From Paracyclopina nana (taxonomy: Eukaryota > Arthropoda > Copepoda > Cyclopoida > Cyclopettidae): a stretch of DNA of 64,000 nt. The translations under genes and the position numbers were made by a program. The notes beneath the pieces are model-generated. The model was not told the origin of the DNA, ran no database searches, and saw only the letters and a program-made list of their open reading frames with translations. This document shows positions 1-12,700 of the stretch, one piece after another. The number at the start of each line of letters is the position of its first letter. Position 1 is the first letter of the stretch. The stretch spans positions 4,340,001 through 4,404,000 of the forward strand of contig JAGUCH010000004.1 of assembly GCA_019096065.1 (NCBI GenBank). Direction: 5' to 3'.

Positions 1-38
1 AGCAAAACATGCCTTTTTTTTAAGTTGCATGAGGCTGA

Positions 39-44
39 TTTAAT
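39..44 (-). terminator. poly(A) signal ATTAAA for bestrophin
   Basis: On the minus strand an ATTAAA hexamer lies about 55 bases beyond the bestrophin stop codon. It is the only good poly(A) signal visible before the window edge. Cleavage position not determined. Confidence 0.4.
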
Positions 45-99
45 TTCCCGATGCAGATCCTTGCTGCTGTGTACGCAACTTCCTCAATAAGATCTAGTT

Positions 100-1190
100 T
101 TATTTGTGCACAAGAGGCACGACTTCAATTTGTGAATCATGGATCAGAACATGACCGACTCTTAAATGCCTCTCCAAAAGGCCACTCAAGTGAAAGTTGA
201 CCTCGTCTGCTTGCAAAGGATTCTCCATGGAGATGGCTACTTTAAGCCAGCCAATAAAGAAGATCACTTTCAACACTCCAAACAATGGAAAGTAGAGGTC
301 GACGTGTTTGCTGCCAATATCTTGCTCCCCCACGATATTGAGGAGGAAAAAGGAGTAGACTGCAAAGACCACCACAGTTTTATACACAAATGGCACCGGC
401 ACAAGATTGTAATTTTCCACTGTACGAAGGCCGTTCCTGAACCTGTTGAGCTCCCTCCAAATTTCTTTAGCATCATTACCGATAACGTTGCGACTCTTGG
501 CTCTGGAAAAATGGGAAAATTGATTTTTTAGGCAATTACGTCAGGTGAGATAAATAACTTTTTAACATGCATGCAGCCTTCATACCGTTTGACAAGGTTG
601 GCAGCCCAGTTCAGGGGAATCATCCATAGTAATTGACCGGCTGAGTCTCGGTGATGGAGCTGTTTCATCACCTCCTCTGAAATAGCATCTCCATTGTGAA
701 AAAACTCGGATTGCTCTAAATTTGGCAAGCGTTTCTTCAACGCGGGACTGAATCTTCTGAGGCACAAAAGCCATGATAGCATTGCATATCTCATTATTTC
801 ATCTTTCAACTCGCTGGCTGTTGGATGATCGCCAATGGTAACTGCAGTTAAATTGATGGCGAGGCAATCTGGGTCTGGAATGCTGATGAACTGATCCCAC
901 CACCTTTTGGCCACCGTGGTGACATAGAACCCGAGCAGAAATGTCAAATCACGAGACATATTTTGAAGGTTCGAGTTGAGATAATTGACCACTTGACGGA
1001 AAGTTTCTTGCTGCTCATTGCGCATGATGCGGTACATTGCGTTCACTGAATAATAAGCCATCAGGTACAAAGCGAGCTCGGGCAGAACCAATTTTAGGAC
1101 CTGCGTCATTTTGGCCCAAAAGTTGGTCCATTTGCTATGGAAATCACTGTATTCGCTGAAAAACATGCCAAAGTTTGTGCACATTGTCAT
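100..1190 (-). CDS. bestrophin-family chloride channel (two exons, short C-terminus)
   Basis: Bestrophins are pentameric, usually Ca2+-gated anion channels of the plasma membrane or endomembranes. Coding exons are 1190-586 and 502-100; the 605 + 403 nt join in frame to 335 aa. The donor GTATGA and acceptor TTTTTCCAG are visible. Family landmarks in order: the LGFYVTTVAKRWWDQ segment that forms the neck and following helix (about residues 82-97), the IPDPD motif just after it, an RYA motif near 135, then after the splice an ELNRFR helix, PFVYKTVVVFAVYSFFL (TM), and a last hydrophobic segment ending FFIGWLKVAI. The ATG at 1190 matches the usual family start. Odd points: the acidic Ca2+-clasp stretch after the last TM (Glu/Asp-rich in vertebrate BEST1) reads NPLQADEVNF, largely without acids. 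The position aligned with the first hydrophobic neck residue looks like Arg. The protein stops soon after this point without the usual variable tail. A further 3' exon outside the window cannot be excluded. Confidence 0.88.
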
Positions 1191-4100
1191 TTCACGGAAT
1201 AAAAACTAAAGGTTTCACGGCTAGTTAATTTTGGCGACATTAACATAAACTATAATAATGTGCGCTTAAGTGTACGCTGTGTCACGTTTTGAAAACCAAG
1301 GAAGGAAACTTGAAATGGTCCACATTACCAAAGACAATTGCCAAATCCTCGCTTTTTAAATGGATAATATCCCGTTTTGTTAGGACTTGCGAAAAATCTT
1401 TTGTCATTTAATTGCTTCCTTTAGGTGAAATTTCACGAGAAGTTTCATTAGTAGTCTTATGAGCAAAATTGCTCCAGTATTTGAAAATGTGGCATTAATT
1501 AAACTTCACACGATCTGTAAGTGGAATTGCAACACACATATCCCAGTGAATTGTGCATTGTTGATTGCTCCATCATCCATGGTGTTGACCATCGTCCCAT
1601 AAAAATGGCATGTACGTATAGAAAATTGAAGAAGTCAATCATTCTGAAGAGTTTTATTTGCCACTCACTATAGCTTAGCTTAACTTTCTCCAATTAAAAA
1701 ACCGGCGACGAAACTGCTTATTTTAAAGAGAAAAATGCCACATGTCCTGTTAGAGATTCCTCAGCTTTATCCATCTACGCTATAAGATTACGTTATTTTC
1801 TGACCCAAAATTTTCAAGTTTCCTGTTCACGAAATTCTAATTTTCACGTGGATTGATAATTCATCTCCGCAAATTCGAGTGGGAGGGGGTGACATTGGCT
1901 TTACAGCTTCCGAAAATCCTAGCTGCTGCTGCCTCAGGCGAAAATTTGCATTTAGTTTTGTATATTTAGTAGCTTCTCATTCATCAAGGGTTTCATTTTC
2001 ACCTACTAGCTGTACGGACCATCCACGATAAGCTTTGGCCTTGTGAATAGAATAAGTGTAAGATTCGGAATAACGATATGCATTGCTTGTGGTTTTTGCT
2101 TCATTTTTCCTCAATGACAAATTCACTCTAACGATTTTGCTAGGCTTCATGCTTTTTTAATTGGCGTTGAGTCATTTACCCCCTAGCAAATTTGCAAAAA
2201 AAAATATTTATCATTAAGGAAAATGCATTTCTTATAAATAGCCTTTTCATAAAAAATAAATATTTGGTGGCCGGATGGAATGGGTGTGTTTTAAGCAGGA
2301 AATGGAAGGAGTAAAAAAGTGCCAATATTGGGGGCGTGCAATTTATGTGAGCATAGTTCACTTGTCTGCCTTTTAGTGATGGTACTCTGTCTTCTTCATG
2401 GACACTTTTCATCATTGTCTCATTACAAAAATTCGTCACAGTCGCAAAATGTCCGGCATGATGAAAAAAATCCACTTCCTTTTAGATTGTTCTTAGCTGA
2501 GGAGCCTTCCACAGCGGCAGTCTTGATTTCTCAATTCTGCAATAATTGATGAAGGAATTTTTCATGATAGAGCCGCCGCGAGCCAGACATTGCTTTGGAA
2601 AATCTACCTCCCACATCGAAATCTGGCTCTCAAAATCGATCAGAAAAATCTGGTCAAGCATTAAAACCAAAAAGTCTGGTTGGGTCACCGGCATTCTGTC
2701 ATTAAGGGATGTTACTAAAGCGCCCTCTGTAATTTTGTTATTATTTACAAACCAATCACATTGATAAAAAATGCAGGTGGCGCTTCATGCAAAAATGAAT
2801 GATTATAGGTGACCCAACACGCATTTATAAAATAGGCTGAAATCAAATTATCCTGTTCTTTGAGAAGCCGTTGTACCGGGCGATGTCACACCTTTTTATG
2901 AAATATTCAAAGCGTACGTGATTTAATGAATTTTGTGAGCGCATCACCTCAACAGCCAATGATTGCTGCGGTTCTCCACTTTGCATAACTAATTGCATAC
3001 AATTTCTTACATTTGGCCTGGGCTTGTTCATCATCTGAGCGAGGAAGGTGCGCAAGCGCGACGCAATAGATGAACGCGAGCCCTAATGTGTCATCACCAT
3101 GATGCATGCATGAGCGTTTTTTTCCAAAGATCATAAGAGCAAACAAAGCATTTTTCTATCGACTTCTCAAACCTGAGAACCTCGCCTGCGCAAGCATAGT
3201 TGCTGTTTCTTAGGAATGCGGCGCCCAAATTATGGAAGATGGGGGGCCAGGGGCCCTGATGGAATTCAGGTTGAAGATGTACATCATGATTTTAGCAAAG
3301 TGGACAAGATGAACATCGAGATTACACTTGGCTTGAAGCAAACAGTAAAATGCCCATTTTTTACCCAGGGAAGTAATTCTGTAAATCTACTACTCACTTT
3401 ATTGAGCTCACTTTGAGGCTTTTAGAGTTATCAAAACTGGCCCAGGGTATATAGAATAAAAGTGCCACAAAAGGTAATAAATTCGAATTACTTAAGCTAC
3501 ACGATAACTGGAAAGTTGTCCTCAAAAAAGCCTTGGTTTTGTCAGTGTCCCTCCACCCATAAATTGTCAAAAAGACCTTGTGATACAGAAAAAATGTGAT
3601 ATATGCTATTCACTGTGAAACGTTGTGAAGCTAAAGAAGGACACACAATCAACCCCCTAATGGTTAAAGAACTTTTCCTTTTCGCTTTAGCTACTATTTG
3701 GGTGACTAGTATTGAAAACATGGTTGATTATGGTAGCTGCAATCTGACGTTCCATTAGAGTGTGTGTGTGTTTGCGTCCTTGGATAAGGAATTTCAAGTT
3801 GGCTTGGACCAATTTCTATTGGTCACAAAATAAATAAATCCTTCTTTTCGCCGAGACTGCAAGGCAATTTCTTGGTGGACTTGACATGAAATAATGAGAA
3901 CCGTTTCAAAATGGCATTTTATGGCCTCTGCATGGTAACACCGGCTATTGTCTGGCCACGTATACGTAGTAGTATCCTTCTTATAGCCATTTTTCTCTTT
4001 GTAGATCTTGCAATTTTCCCCTCGTTGCATTTCTTTCATTGTGACGCCTAATTGCATCTCCCTATATTACTTTTACAAGAGTAAGTGGCTAAATGTAGTG

Positions 4101-5104
4101 GGACTTAGATATGTAGCAGCTTGCTGCGATATAACCGTATATTCGTACATTCTTGGCTGATTTCAATAATTAGGTTGATGAATGGACGTCATTTGTGAGT
4201 TGGCCTTCCACTGCTTATTCAAGGTTTGCCCAGTTCGTTGTTTAATGCTCAAACACAAAGTGGGTACATATAATCGGATTTGCGCGCAACAGCGGCTAGA
4301 GGAATCGCAATTATATGCTCAACGCTATACACAGAGGTCGACCGCGGTCCAACCACTCGAGGGTAAAAATAGCTCGCAATCGTAACTTAAAAAAAGATAA
4401 TCGTTCTGTCAATGCTACGAGATTGAAAATGGGTGCTTTGGGCATGGTAATTTGGGAATTACGGTGCATTCTGCGCGTCTGGACACCGAATCACCATACA
4501 TTATAATGAGGAAGTTTGCGGTGGTTTTTACTGCGAATATGCAAGCTATTCTCACTTCTCAAAATTCTTGCTAATGAGGTCCACGTTTTTTCAGTTTCCA
4601 TTTGCGCACCAAAATGAAGCTGGTAGTATGTAACTCTCACGTTTTTTTGCTAGTTGACCTCAAGACTGAGGTATAAAAAGAGGCCAAAGTTCTCGCAGCA
4701 AACAAGCTTGAAGTGGTATATTATCACAGAGTACACATATAATAATGTATGACATACAGTAATTGCACAAATACGCGCGCGAGGCTGCAAAATTCTACTC
4801 TTAAAATGTAATTTGGGCAATGTAATTAAGTTTCAGCGGAAATGCTACGATAAATAGCGTTCATTGTCAAAATGATTTTCTACAATGGTTTCAGTTTACG
4901 AACCACTATCTCAAATTGCAGCACCCACACATAAAAAATTAATTGATAGGCTCGAATGTTGATGATTATTCTGGGATCACATGATGGTTTTTCTCCAAAG
5001 AAGAAGAAGAAGAATCTTGGCAACAACGGAGATGGATGAGAGTCACGACAACTTCAACTACTCGGTCAAGCCCAAAATTTTTGAACAAACGAACTCTTGA
5101 TTGC
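1191..5104. other. intergenic, no gene recognised
   Basis: About 3.9 kb between bestrophin and the next minus-strand ORF. Only short open frames without family motifs or paired splice sites were seen. The 5' flank of bestrophin is at the low-coordinate end. Two CTCF-like motifs (AGCGCCCTCTG near 2719 and CAGGTGGCGCT near 2774) lie about 50 bp apart. No tRNA, repeat array or transposon ends were noticed. Confidence 0.6.
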
Positions 5105-6130
5105 TCATGACTTTTTGGAAAACAATTGGTTCCAAAAGGAGGGCTTCTTCTTCTTCATCTTTGCGTTATCAGTCCCGTTAACTTGGCGACCTTTAACATC
5201 ATTGGTGATGTGAACCTCTTGGATGTCCAAGCTCTGAATTTGATCCGCGGTGGCCAGGATCATGTCCTTTTCACTCTCAGCACTGTCGTAGCCTCCACAA
5301 GAAGAGCTGTCACTGATCAAGTACTTTGTTGGTATAGCACTGCTGCCGCTACTTCTGTCTCTGACAACTTTGGAAGCTCGGTTTTCACTGGGCGGACTCT
5401 GCCCCGGATCAGTTCCATGGCCGGAGTCACGATCCTCGCACTTGAGCAGATCCAGTAGCTTGGCATCGTTCACGGCCTTCTTTTTCGGGTCAAAGTTGAG
5501 CCTGTTCAAGTTCTCGAGGTTGCTGTCATCCTGCTTGTCATCCTGCACCACAAAAGCTTGCTGCAAGTCTCGCATGATTTTCTTACGAATGGTCTTCTTC
5601 ATGGACAAGTGCCGATCCAAATGCCTCACGTCCCGCTCAGTGATGGTCTTTGAATAGTTCCTCTCGCTCTTCTTCTTTCTCTTCTTTCTGCGTCCGGATG
5701 TGGCATCCACTTCGTCTTCATCCACTTCACTGGAGCATAGAGACTTGGCCCCATGACCTCTGGTTTTCGCTGCTGGGTCAATGAAGTTCCCGGGCAGCTT
5801 GCTGTAGAACTTGTCATAGGTCCGTGGTCTGTCGCAAGGACTGGACCGGTCACACCATCTATGCAATAAATCTTGGTGTCGGGTGGACCAATTGACATGC
5901 ACGTTATTGGATAGTTGCTGCTGGCTGGTATATCTATAATTGTCTTCCGGAGATCCTCCCCCGATGGAGAAAATGTTCCAGACATCAGGGATCTGTCTGT
6001 CCATCATCAAGATATGGATTTCTGACCGTTGTAACAGGTGTGTTTCTCCCAATAATTTTCTACCTGTTTCTTTCCACTCGGTCGATCTTGGTGGAACTGA
6101 CTCTTTCGAGATGTTCGAACGCTTACTCAT
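5105..6130 (-). CDS. uncharacterised 341-aa ORF (single exon or 3' terminal exon)
   Basis: I do not recognise this protein. It is open for 341 codons from the ATG at 6130, with an in-frame TAG a few codons upstream. Composition changes along it: a polar N-terminal third; a basic, NLS-like run GRRKKRKKKSE near residue 145; a charged, probably helical block containing RHLDRHLSMKKTIRKKIMRD (about 168-188); a Ser/Asp-rich region (SDSSSCGGYDSAESEKD); and a basic-aromatic end MKKKKPSFWNQLFSKKS. No signal peptide or TM segment is visible. It lies 660 bp beyond the Dscam stop on the same strand. It could be an independent gene or an alternative last exon of Dscam reached through an acceptor-like TAG just upstream. 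The charged block and the C-terminal motif look selected rather than random, but no homolog is claimed. Confidence 0.5.
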   Translation of the reverse strand: MSKRSNISKESVPPRSTEWKETGRKLLGETHLLQRSEIHILMMDRQIPDVWNIFSIGGGSPEDNYRYTSQQQLSNNVHVNWSTRHQDLLHRWCDRSSPCDRPRTYDKFYSKLPGNFIDPAAKTRGHGAKSLCSSEVDEDEVDATSGRRKKRKKKSERNYSKTITERDVRHLDRHLSMKKTIRKKIMRDLQQAFVVQDDKQDDSNLENLNRLNFDPKKKAVNDAKLLDLLKCEDRDSGHGTDPGQSPPSENRASKVVRDRSSGSSAIPTKYLISDSSSCGGYDSAESEKDMILATADQIQSLDIQEVHITNDVKGRQVNGTDNAKMKKKKPSFWNQLFSKKS

Positions 6131-6794
6131 ACCGCTTAGTAGACGGGCCAGCCAACGACTCTAACCTGGATTAGGCTCACGCCCGCCACCACTCCTGTGC
6201 ACCTGTACAACCTTAGAGTGGTCCGAACTTGGCTAGAAGAATCAGTATATAGCAGAGTGGGTAAGGGCTCAAAATCTGGCTAGCTCGCGGCTACTGCAAC
6301 TTTTGTTAAATCAAGTGAAATTTGGAGGCATCAATTTTCATCTCTTTTTGCCTCATCAAGGACTTTTTACCTCTTGGCTAATGTCCCGCTCACAATGGCA
6401 ATTCTTGATTTTTTTCATGAATGATGGCATAGCTCTATTGCAACGCATGGTCATAAAAAACACTTACTATAGCAGAAGAACGACTACAGCATCTGGCCTA
6501 TAAAAAAGTATTAGGCTTAATAGTCTCCCAAGGAATTTCTCCCCAGGGTGGACCAGTCTGACCATTAATGTGGCCAACAATATTATTCCAAGCCACTTTT
6601 TGCGCCGCATACAGCAAGAATAGAGAAACCCAACAACCTCTTTTTTCTTACCCTCTTGGCGCCCACTTTATTGGTATTATTACTGTTGGTGCACAATCAC
6701 AGCCTTGTCATATGAGAAAACAGTGGGGTCAAAGGCTAAAAAAACCAACAATCTTCGGGTGACACAGTTATACAAACGACTGGGGGAAGACTTT
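6131..6794. other. spacer between the 341-aa ORF and the Dscam stop
   Basis: About 660 bp holding the expected Dscam 3' UTR or an intron to a downstream exon. No canonical AATAAA on the minus strand was seen close to the Dscam stop, so the 3' end of the transcript is unresolved. Confidence 0.4.
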
Positions 6795-9700
6795 TCACAG
6801 ATCAAACTGTTGCCTATATCTCAAGGCACTATATCTGTTCAAGTTGTTCCTCATCTCCTGCAACTGAGCACTTGAGGAATCCATAGCCCTAGCTGATGCT
6901 GCAGCAGCAGCGGCAGAGTTGGCCAACATCTCGTTGCGAGTGTCCCCACTCGTGTCAGTGTCGTAATCCTCGCTTTCACTATATGGCTTTCGCCTGAGTC
7001 GATGATTTCTCCCGAGTGAGAGGGTATATTCTTTCGAGTCCTGAAAAAATATTATCATTTCAGAGTAAACATGTTTTCCCGAATGCACTTAATACTTCTT
7101 GGCTAATAGCCTAATATCCTCAAGGGTATATATACTATGGGTAGCAGAATGTGGGTCAACGAAGGATTTGCCACACAAATAAGTGCTATCATTAATTACC
7201 ATAGTTGCCGCTGCATTCATGAACTTTTGCTGCTGGTATTCTGTCATCTCAAGATTCTTCATTCTGCCCAGTGTGGCACATCGACTGTTGCCTCCCTTGA
7301 ATGAGTTCCTCGTCGCCACGAGAGTAGCTGTATTGGCATAGGGACACGCGTCAGTATTCATGTGGTCGCCATTATTAAGCCTTTTCAGTCGGTCCACCGT
7401 GTCAAAGCCTTTTCTCGCAGAGTTTGCATCCGTCGTAAATGGGGGCACAGGGGGCTGTTTCCTTTGAATTGTTGCATAGAGCTGGTGCTCAATAAGGTTT
7501 TGCCGGTTCTCAATCGTGCAAGACTTTGGGATTTCGCCATATCCCACCGGACCGTGAGTTGGGTGCTCTGCAAATATGCATTATTTATTTATATCAAATA
7601 ATTTACTATACAACAAAGTCCGCCTTACTGGTTTTCCGCAGGCAAATGCAAACTCCGATGGAAGCGAGGACGAGACAGAGCGAAGAGATAAGGATCAGGA
7701 GGACGCTGCGAATTCCGATCCCTTTAATGACATGGTCAAAATTGCTGTCAGCCTCGTTTCCATAATGGGCCGCACCGGAGTAATTTTCGGCCAGCGTCTC
7801 CGTCGAATACCTGTGGAGCGAAAGTGACAATCACCAATTAAAACTGAAATTAATTGGTTTCATCCAAGATCATAGAGACACCGCGCGCGCGTCGTATATG
7901 TCTTCAGATATATATAATCAGCTTTGTATAATACGATAGCCATCTGATGCGTACTACGAGCACGAATTATATTATGTGGTGCTACGCTGCAGAATCACAT
8001 CAAAGCCATACATAACAACGAACGTGACTAACCTCATCGAGGTCGATCCAGCGTGGTTATGAGCCGTAACCTTCAGCTCGTAGTCCGTGTCGGGAGCCAG
8101 ACCACGAATGCTATATCTGGCCTGAGGCTGTAAATCGTTCGTCACGGTGATCCAGTTGTCAGCCGAGGCCAATCTGTACTCGATGACAAAGTAGAGGATG
8201 GGGCAGTTGTGGTCATCCCACTGGTCCAGTCGGAGGCTCAAAAAGGTCGTGTTGGCCACTATGAAGTCGTATGCGGAGGCTGGGGCCGTGGGCCGGCTGC
8301 CTAGTGTCCTCGTCGTGAGAACCTGCGAGGCTGGGCTAGCTCCCATGCTATTAAAAAGGACCACGTACACGTGGTACTCCCTGCCGCAGTTCAAGTTGGT
8401 CAACTCGTGCTCCACCTGGTGCCAGCCCAACTCCTCATTCACCCACTCTCCATAAGTCATTTTGTAGTTGACGGCTACCCTATTGATAGGGCTTTGACCG
8501 TCGTCAGTAATCCTCCAGCGGATAGTCAGCGAAGAGGCTGTCGTTTGAGTCACGTGGACGTTGGCAGCCTTCGGAGGTTCTACATAAATGAAGAGAAAAT
8601 CCAGTGAGGATTACAGCAACGACGGCACCCCATGATAAATGACTGCTTTAAAATATTCAATTACGCATAGATGTAGGGTAGTAATAATATACCTTGCACA
8701 TGTACTTGGTAGGAAATGCTATCCGTGCCAAGTGTGTTCTCCACGTAGCAGGTGTAGTTCCCGTTGTTCTTCTCACGACTCACGGCCTCCATAAAAGCAC
8801 TGGTCTGGCCATAGGACGACCTCTGCTGCAGCCAGCCGGGCTCATGATTATTGTAGAACCACTTGGCTCCGGATGGCATTGGCTCGCCGACAAAGCTGCA
8901 TGGGAGGTTCAAGGCCGACCTTGAGGGGATATAGACCTCGTCTCCTAGGGACGTGATCCTGGCATGCACCCTGTCCGATGGCGTTTCGGTGATCACTATC
9001 GAGCTGGATCCCTCCCCAGCCGAGGTGACAGCCGTGACCCAGAATTGGTATTGCCTATCCGGCACGAGATCCTCGATGGTAATCCACCTGACGTCGGCTG
9101 GCCTCGTATATTTGTTGTGGCTGTGGTCCATCAAAATTGAAGTGTGGATGTGTCTGAAACGTAATATCGGATGATCCCTCGCCTCATTTTTCACACGAGT
9201 TCGCAAGTGTTATCAAAAAAAAGGGAGGGAGATATATCCTGGCCGGATCTATGTACAGAATAGTCCACCTTGGGTCACCGAACCGACATGAGGTCCCTAC
9301 TAATAGTAATTTATGGTACTACCACTATATCTGCCCTCGTTGGCCTCGTTTCCGCGAACGATTTCGGGGGTGACTTTAGCGCAAATGGTCTGTCTGGGGC
9401 AGCAGCACCTGGAGCTGACCCAGGGACCATGGGGAACCAAGCTGCCTCGGCTATGGCCATAGGAACTGGATCTTCCGGAGCCGGAGACTACGCTTCTAAT
9501 TACAAGACGCCCAATTTCACTCAGTACACGCAGCAGGATTTCAAGGAGTTTATGCCCAACTACCAGGACATGATGAACACGACAATGAGTGCTATGGGTG
9601 GAGGAGGCAGCCAAAGCAGCATGGGAGCAGCTGCGAGCTTCACCAACTTCACATCTGTCAATGTCATGCTGAAAGGCTTCATGGACCTTCAAAAAGAGCA

Positions 9701-12700
9701 GCTTGCCGTGGAAAAGGCCAAAGCTGATGCCTCGCGGGCAAAACTGGACTTGGCCCTGCAACAACACGATGACTATGCTTATGATGATGAAGATGACACC
9801 AAGCAAAGTAGGAAGAGAAGGTCTGTGCCCCTTTCAGGAGGTAAAGGTTGCATAGAAAGTACTCAATGCTGGCCTCGAGTCCAAATCCAGCTTTCTTTAT
9901 ATAGGGACCTCGAAGGAGGCCGAAGGCTTAGCTTTACCTTTAAGCTCGCTGTCATCAGCCACCCAGGGAATTGCTGTGCTTAAGACGGCAGCCTCCACTT
10001 TACTAGGGGAGGACAAACTTTTCTTCAATAGGTATCAACCAGCTTTTATTATATGCTATATAGTAGCGGTACACAAAGTGTATATACGTAAGGGCCACAT
10101 CAAACAAAAAGGGATTTATCGGGCTGCTGTGTGGTGAAAGCGCGTTTCTTCGGCTTTCTCATTAGAAATAAAAGGAGATCTCTCGCGGATTTCAACAACC
10201 TAAGCCGATTTATCTTTGCTCCTAAAAAGAAGACGGCTCCTTCCTGCCATTGCAGCAAACTAAGTGCTCAAAGACATGTCTGGCAATTTTGGCAATTTAC
10301 TCCAGCAGCTCAGGAAAATGCTTGCCACTAGATGGCGTTGATTACCAATTAATTAAGCGCCATCTAGCGTGCAAAAATTAGCATTGCCCGAGTCTTAATA
10401 ATAATAAAAAAATGCAGCACATTTTAAGAGGCTTTTGGTTATAACAAGCTGTCTGACGACAGCAACCTCAGCAATAGGCCAAAAAAAGGAAACTTTGATC
10501 CATTCTAGCGTAAAGCCACGTCAGGGTTGGAAAGTCCGACAAGTATCGGGAAATTGGGGCAAATCTGCAAACAACTGGATGGACGGTGGCGGAGGAGGAG
10601 ATGCCTCGTCCAAATGGGGATCTGGCATGAGTGGGAAGCAGAGCAGTCAAAAGAAACGCAGAGGCGGCTGGTTCAGAGATACTCAAAGTGCTGGACCTCC
10701 ACAAGGTGGAAATGGTCAAGCCGCAGTAGCAGCAGGAGGAGATGGTGGTGAATTTTCCCATATACACGTTTAATTTAGCGAGCCAAAGTGAAAACTTTGC
10801 CCACTTTTTATTTAGGCCCAGCTGGAGGTAAAAACTTTTGGTCTAATTTCGGCTCAATGTTCACAGCAGCGGGAGGACCAACGGGAGGTGATGCCGCTGC
10901 TGGTAAGACAAATGGAGGTGGCCAAACTTGGTCAAACTCTGGTAGCAGTGGGTCGCCGCCTGAGGCTCCCGCATGGGGTGGTGGCAGCAGCTCTGGTGGA
11001 TCAAGTTTTCAGCCAGATGCTAATTCGGGAGGTCAACAAAGCGGTGCTGCTGCGAGTTCGCCCTATATGGCTCAAGGTAAACATCATTGTCCAAAAAAAG
11101 TGAGCCCTATATATACTCCTGCACTAGAATTACCTACCTTAATTAAGCAAGCATATGATCAACAAGAGGACTACTACTGATGCTGCTACTCATTTGTGAT
11201 TGAAAAAGAAAGCATCATCAGCTTTCTTCCTTTGGGGATTTCGTCTCACATTTTTCATGTACACACACACTAGTGTAGAGCACTAATTATGAATAGTCAG
11301 ACTAGTACGTAGCTTAATGCTAGCTACTGCATACAGTAGCTGTTTTTACTACTATGGGTGTATGGCGCTACGAAATACGAGCTGCATAAATGTAAATTAT
11401 GAAGCCCCCAGGGACTCTCAAAACATTTTTTTTCGGTCTCTCCTCCTCTTACAAAAAAACGAAGTAGCTAGTCTCAGATATAGGCGAAGGACTATATGCA
11501 TGTATTACGACAATTTGTGGCAAAGGAGCTGGCTGACTTAGGTGAAAATGGGTAGCCACCAATTTTTCCATTACTGAGGGCTACCCTTGAGACCTGGCAA
11601 TATCCACATTAGATTGCACTGCTTGTTTAGTGCGTACACACTCAACACACAGCAAAGTCAACAACATCATGATGAAAACTTCGAAAGCTAAAGGCCAAAT
11701 CGCCTCAGGCCTGGCTTCTGCCTAAAAAGCATAAAATTCCCATTTTTCAGGCTCCGCTGGTGTGAGTGGAGGCAGCTTTCCAGGAGGGCCTCCTCCTCCA
11801 CCGTCTCCTCAACAGGGAAATCAGAGGAGATCTTTGCCAGGCCTTGCTGCTTACCCTGTTCACGGAGCCGTGACATTGTCAAACGTTCCAAAAGAGCCAC
11901 CAACCATGATGTCTGCCTACAACGACAACATACCCAACCTGTCTTTCTCGCTGAGCCCTAAAAAACCAGCAGCAGACGCTTTTGAGGAGCCAGATGAAAG
12001 TAGTGAAAGTCAACCGGCTATGAAAGAGGAACCTGGTCGTCTGTTGATGACTGCGCCAACCTCATCAGGAGGATACTTGATGCCACCACCACCAACTTCA
12101 TATAGACCGACATATGTGCAAATGGCAGCAGAACCGCCAACCGTTCTCCGGTTAAGGCCGATAGTAGCTAGACCTAGTAAGTTTCAGCCCTTTGCATACC
12201 AAATGGCTCAAATTCCCTTTGAAAAATTAAAAGTCAAAGTCGTGCAGGGTCAACTGAGAGATGCACTCAATTTTTGCTGCAGCGCCCTCTAGAATTTTCC
12301 GTCTCTGATTTGACGTAATTATTTAATTGAATTTTATAGAGGTCGCTTTTGAAATTAATGCATAATACTCAGAATGACCCAGCCCGTTTTAATTCTAAAA
12401 AAGCAAAAACGTTCAAGATTCGCTTCTATATAGCATTTGATAGCGTAAGTGTGCTTGCTTTTATGTCTGGACAAACTGATATCCCAAATTGGAGGAAGGA
12501 TCTCCGTAAGAGTAACATAAATGGTTGGATCTTCCATTTCAGATGTTCCACTTGCAAGCAGCAGCAGCAGTGGTGGTGGTCCCCATTTTGTCTACTATTA
12601 CGATGGCATATCAGCACCCGGTAGCACCGCAATACTGGAGGAAGAAAGCATCGATAATGGCCCAATTTTGGTCCAACAGCCTACTCCGTCTTTTGTCTAT

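Noticed and set aside
5626-5985. 119-codon minus-strand frame overlapping the 341-aa ORF
   Set aside because: Alternative frame inside the longer ORF; lower-complexity, Pro/Ser-rich, without motifs.
9270-9287. Upstream non-ATG extension of the nested gene (TTG start)
   Set aside because: The ATG at 9288 begins a proper signal peptide; a TTG start is not expected in an animal gene.
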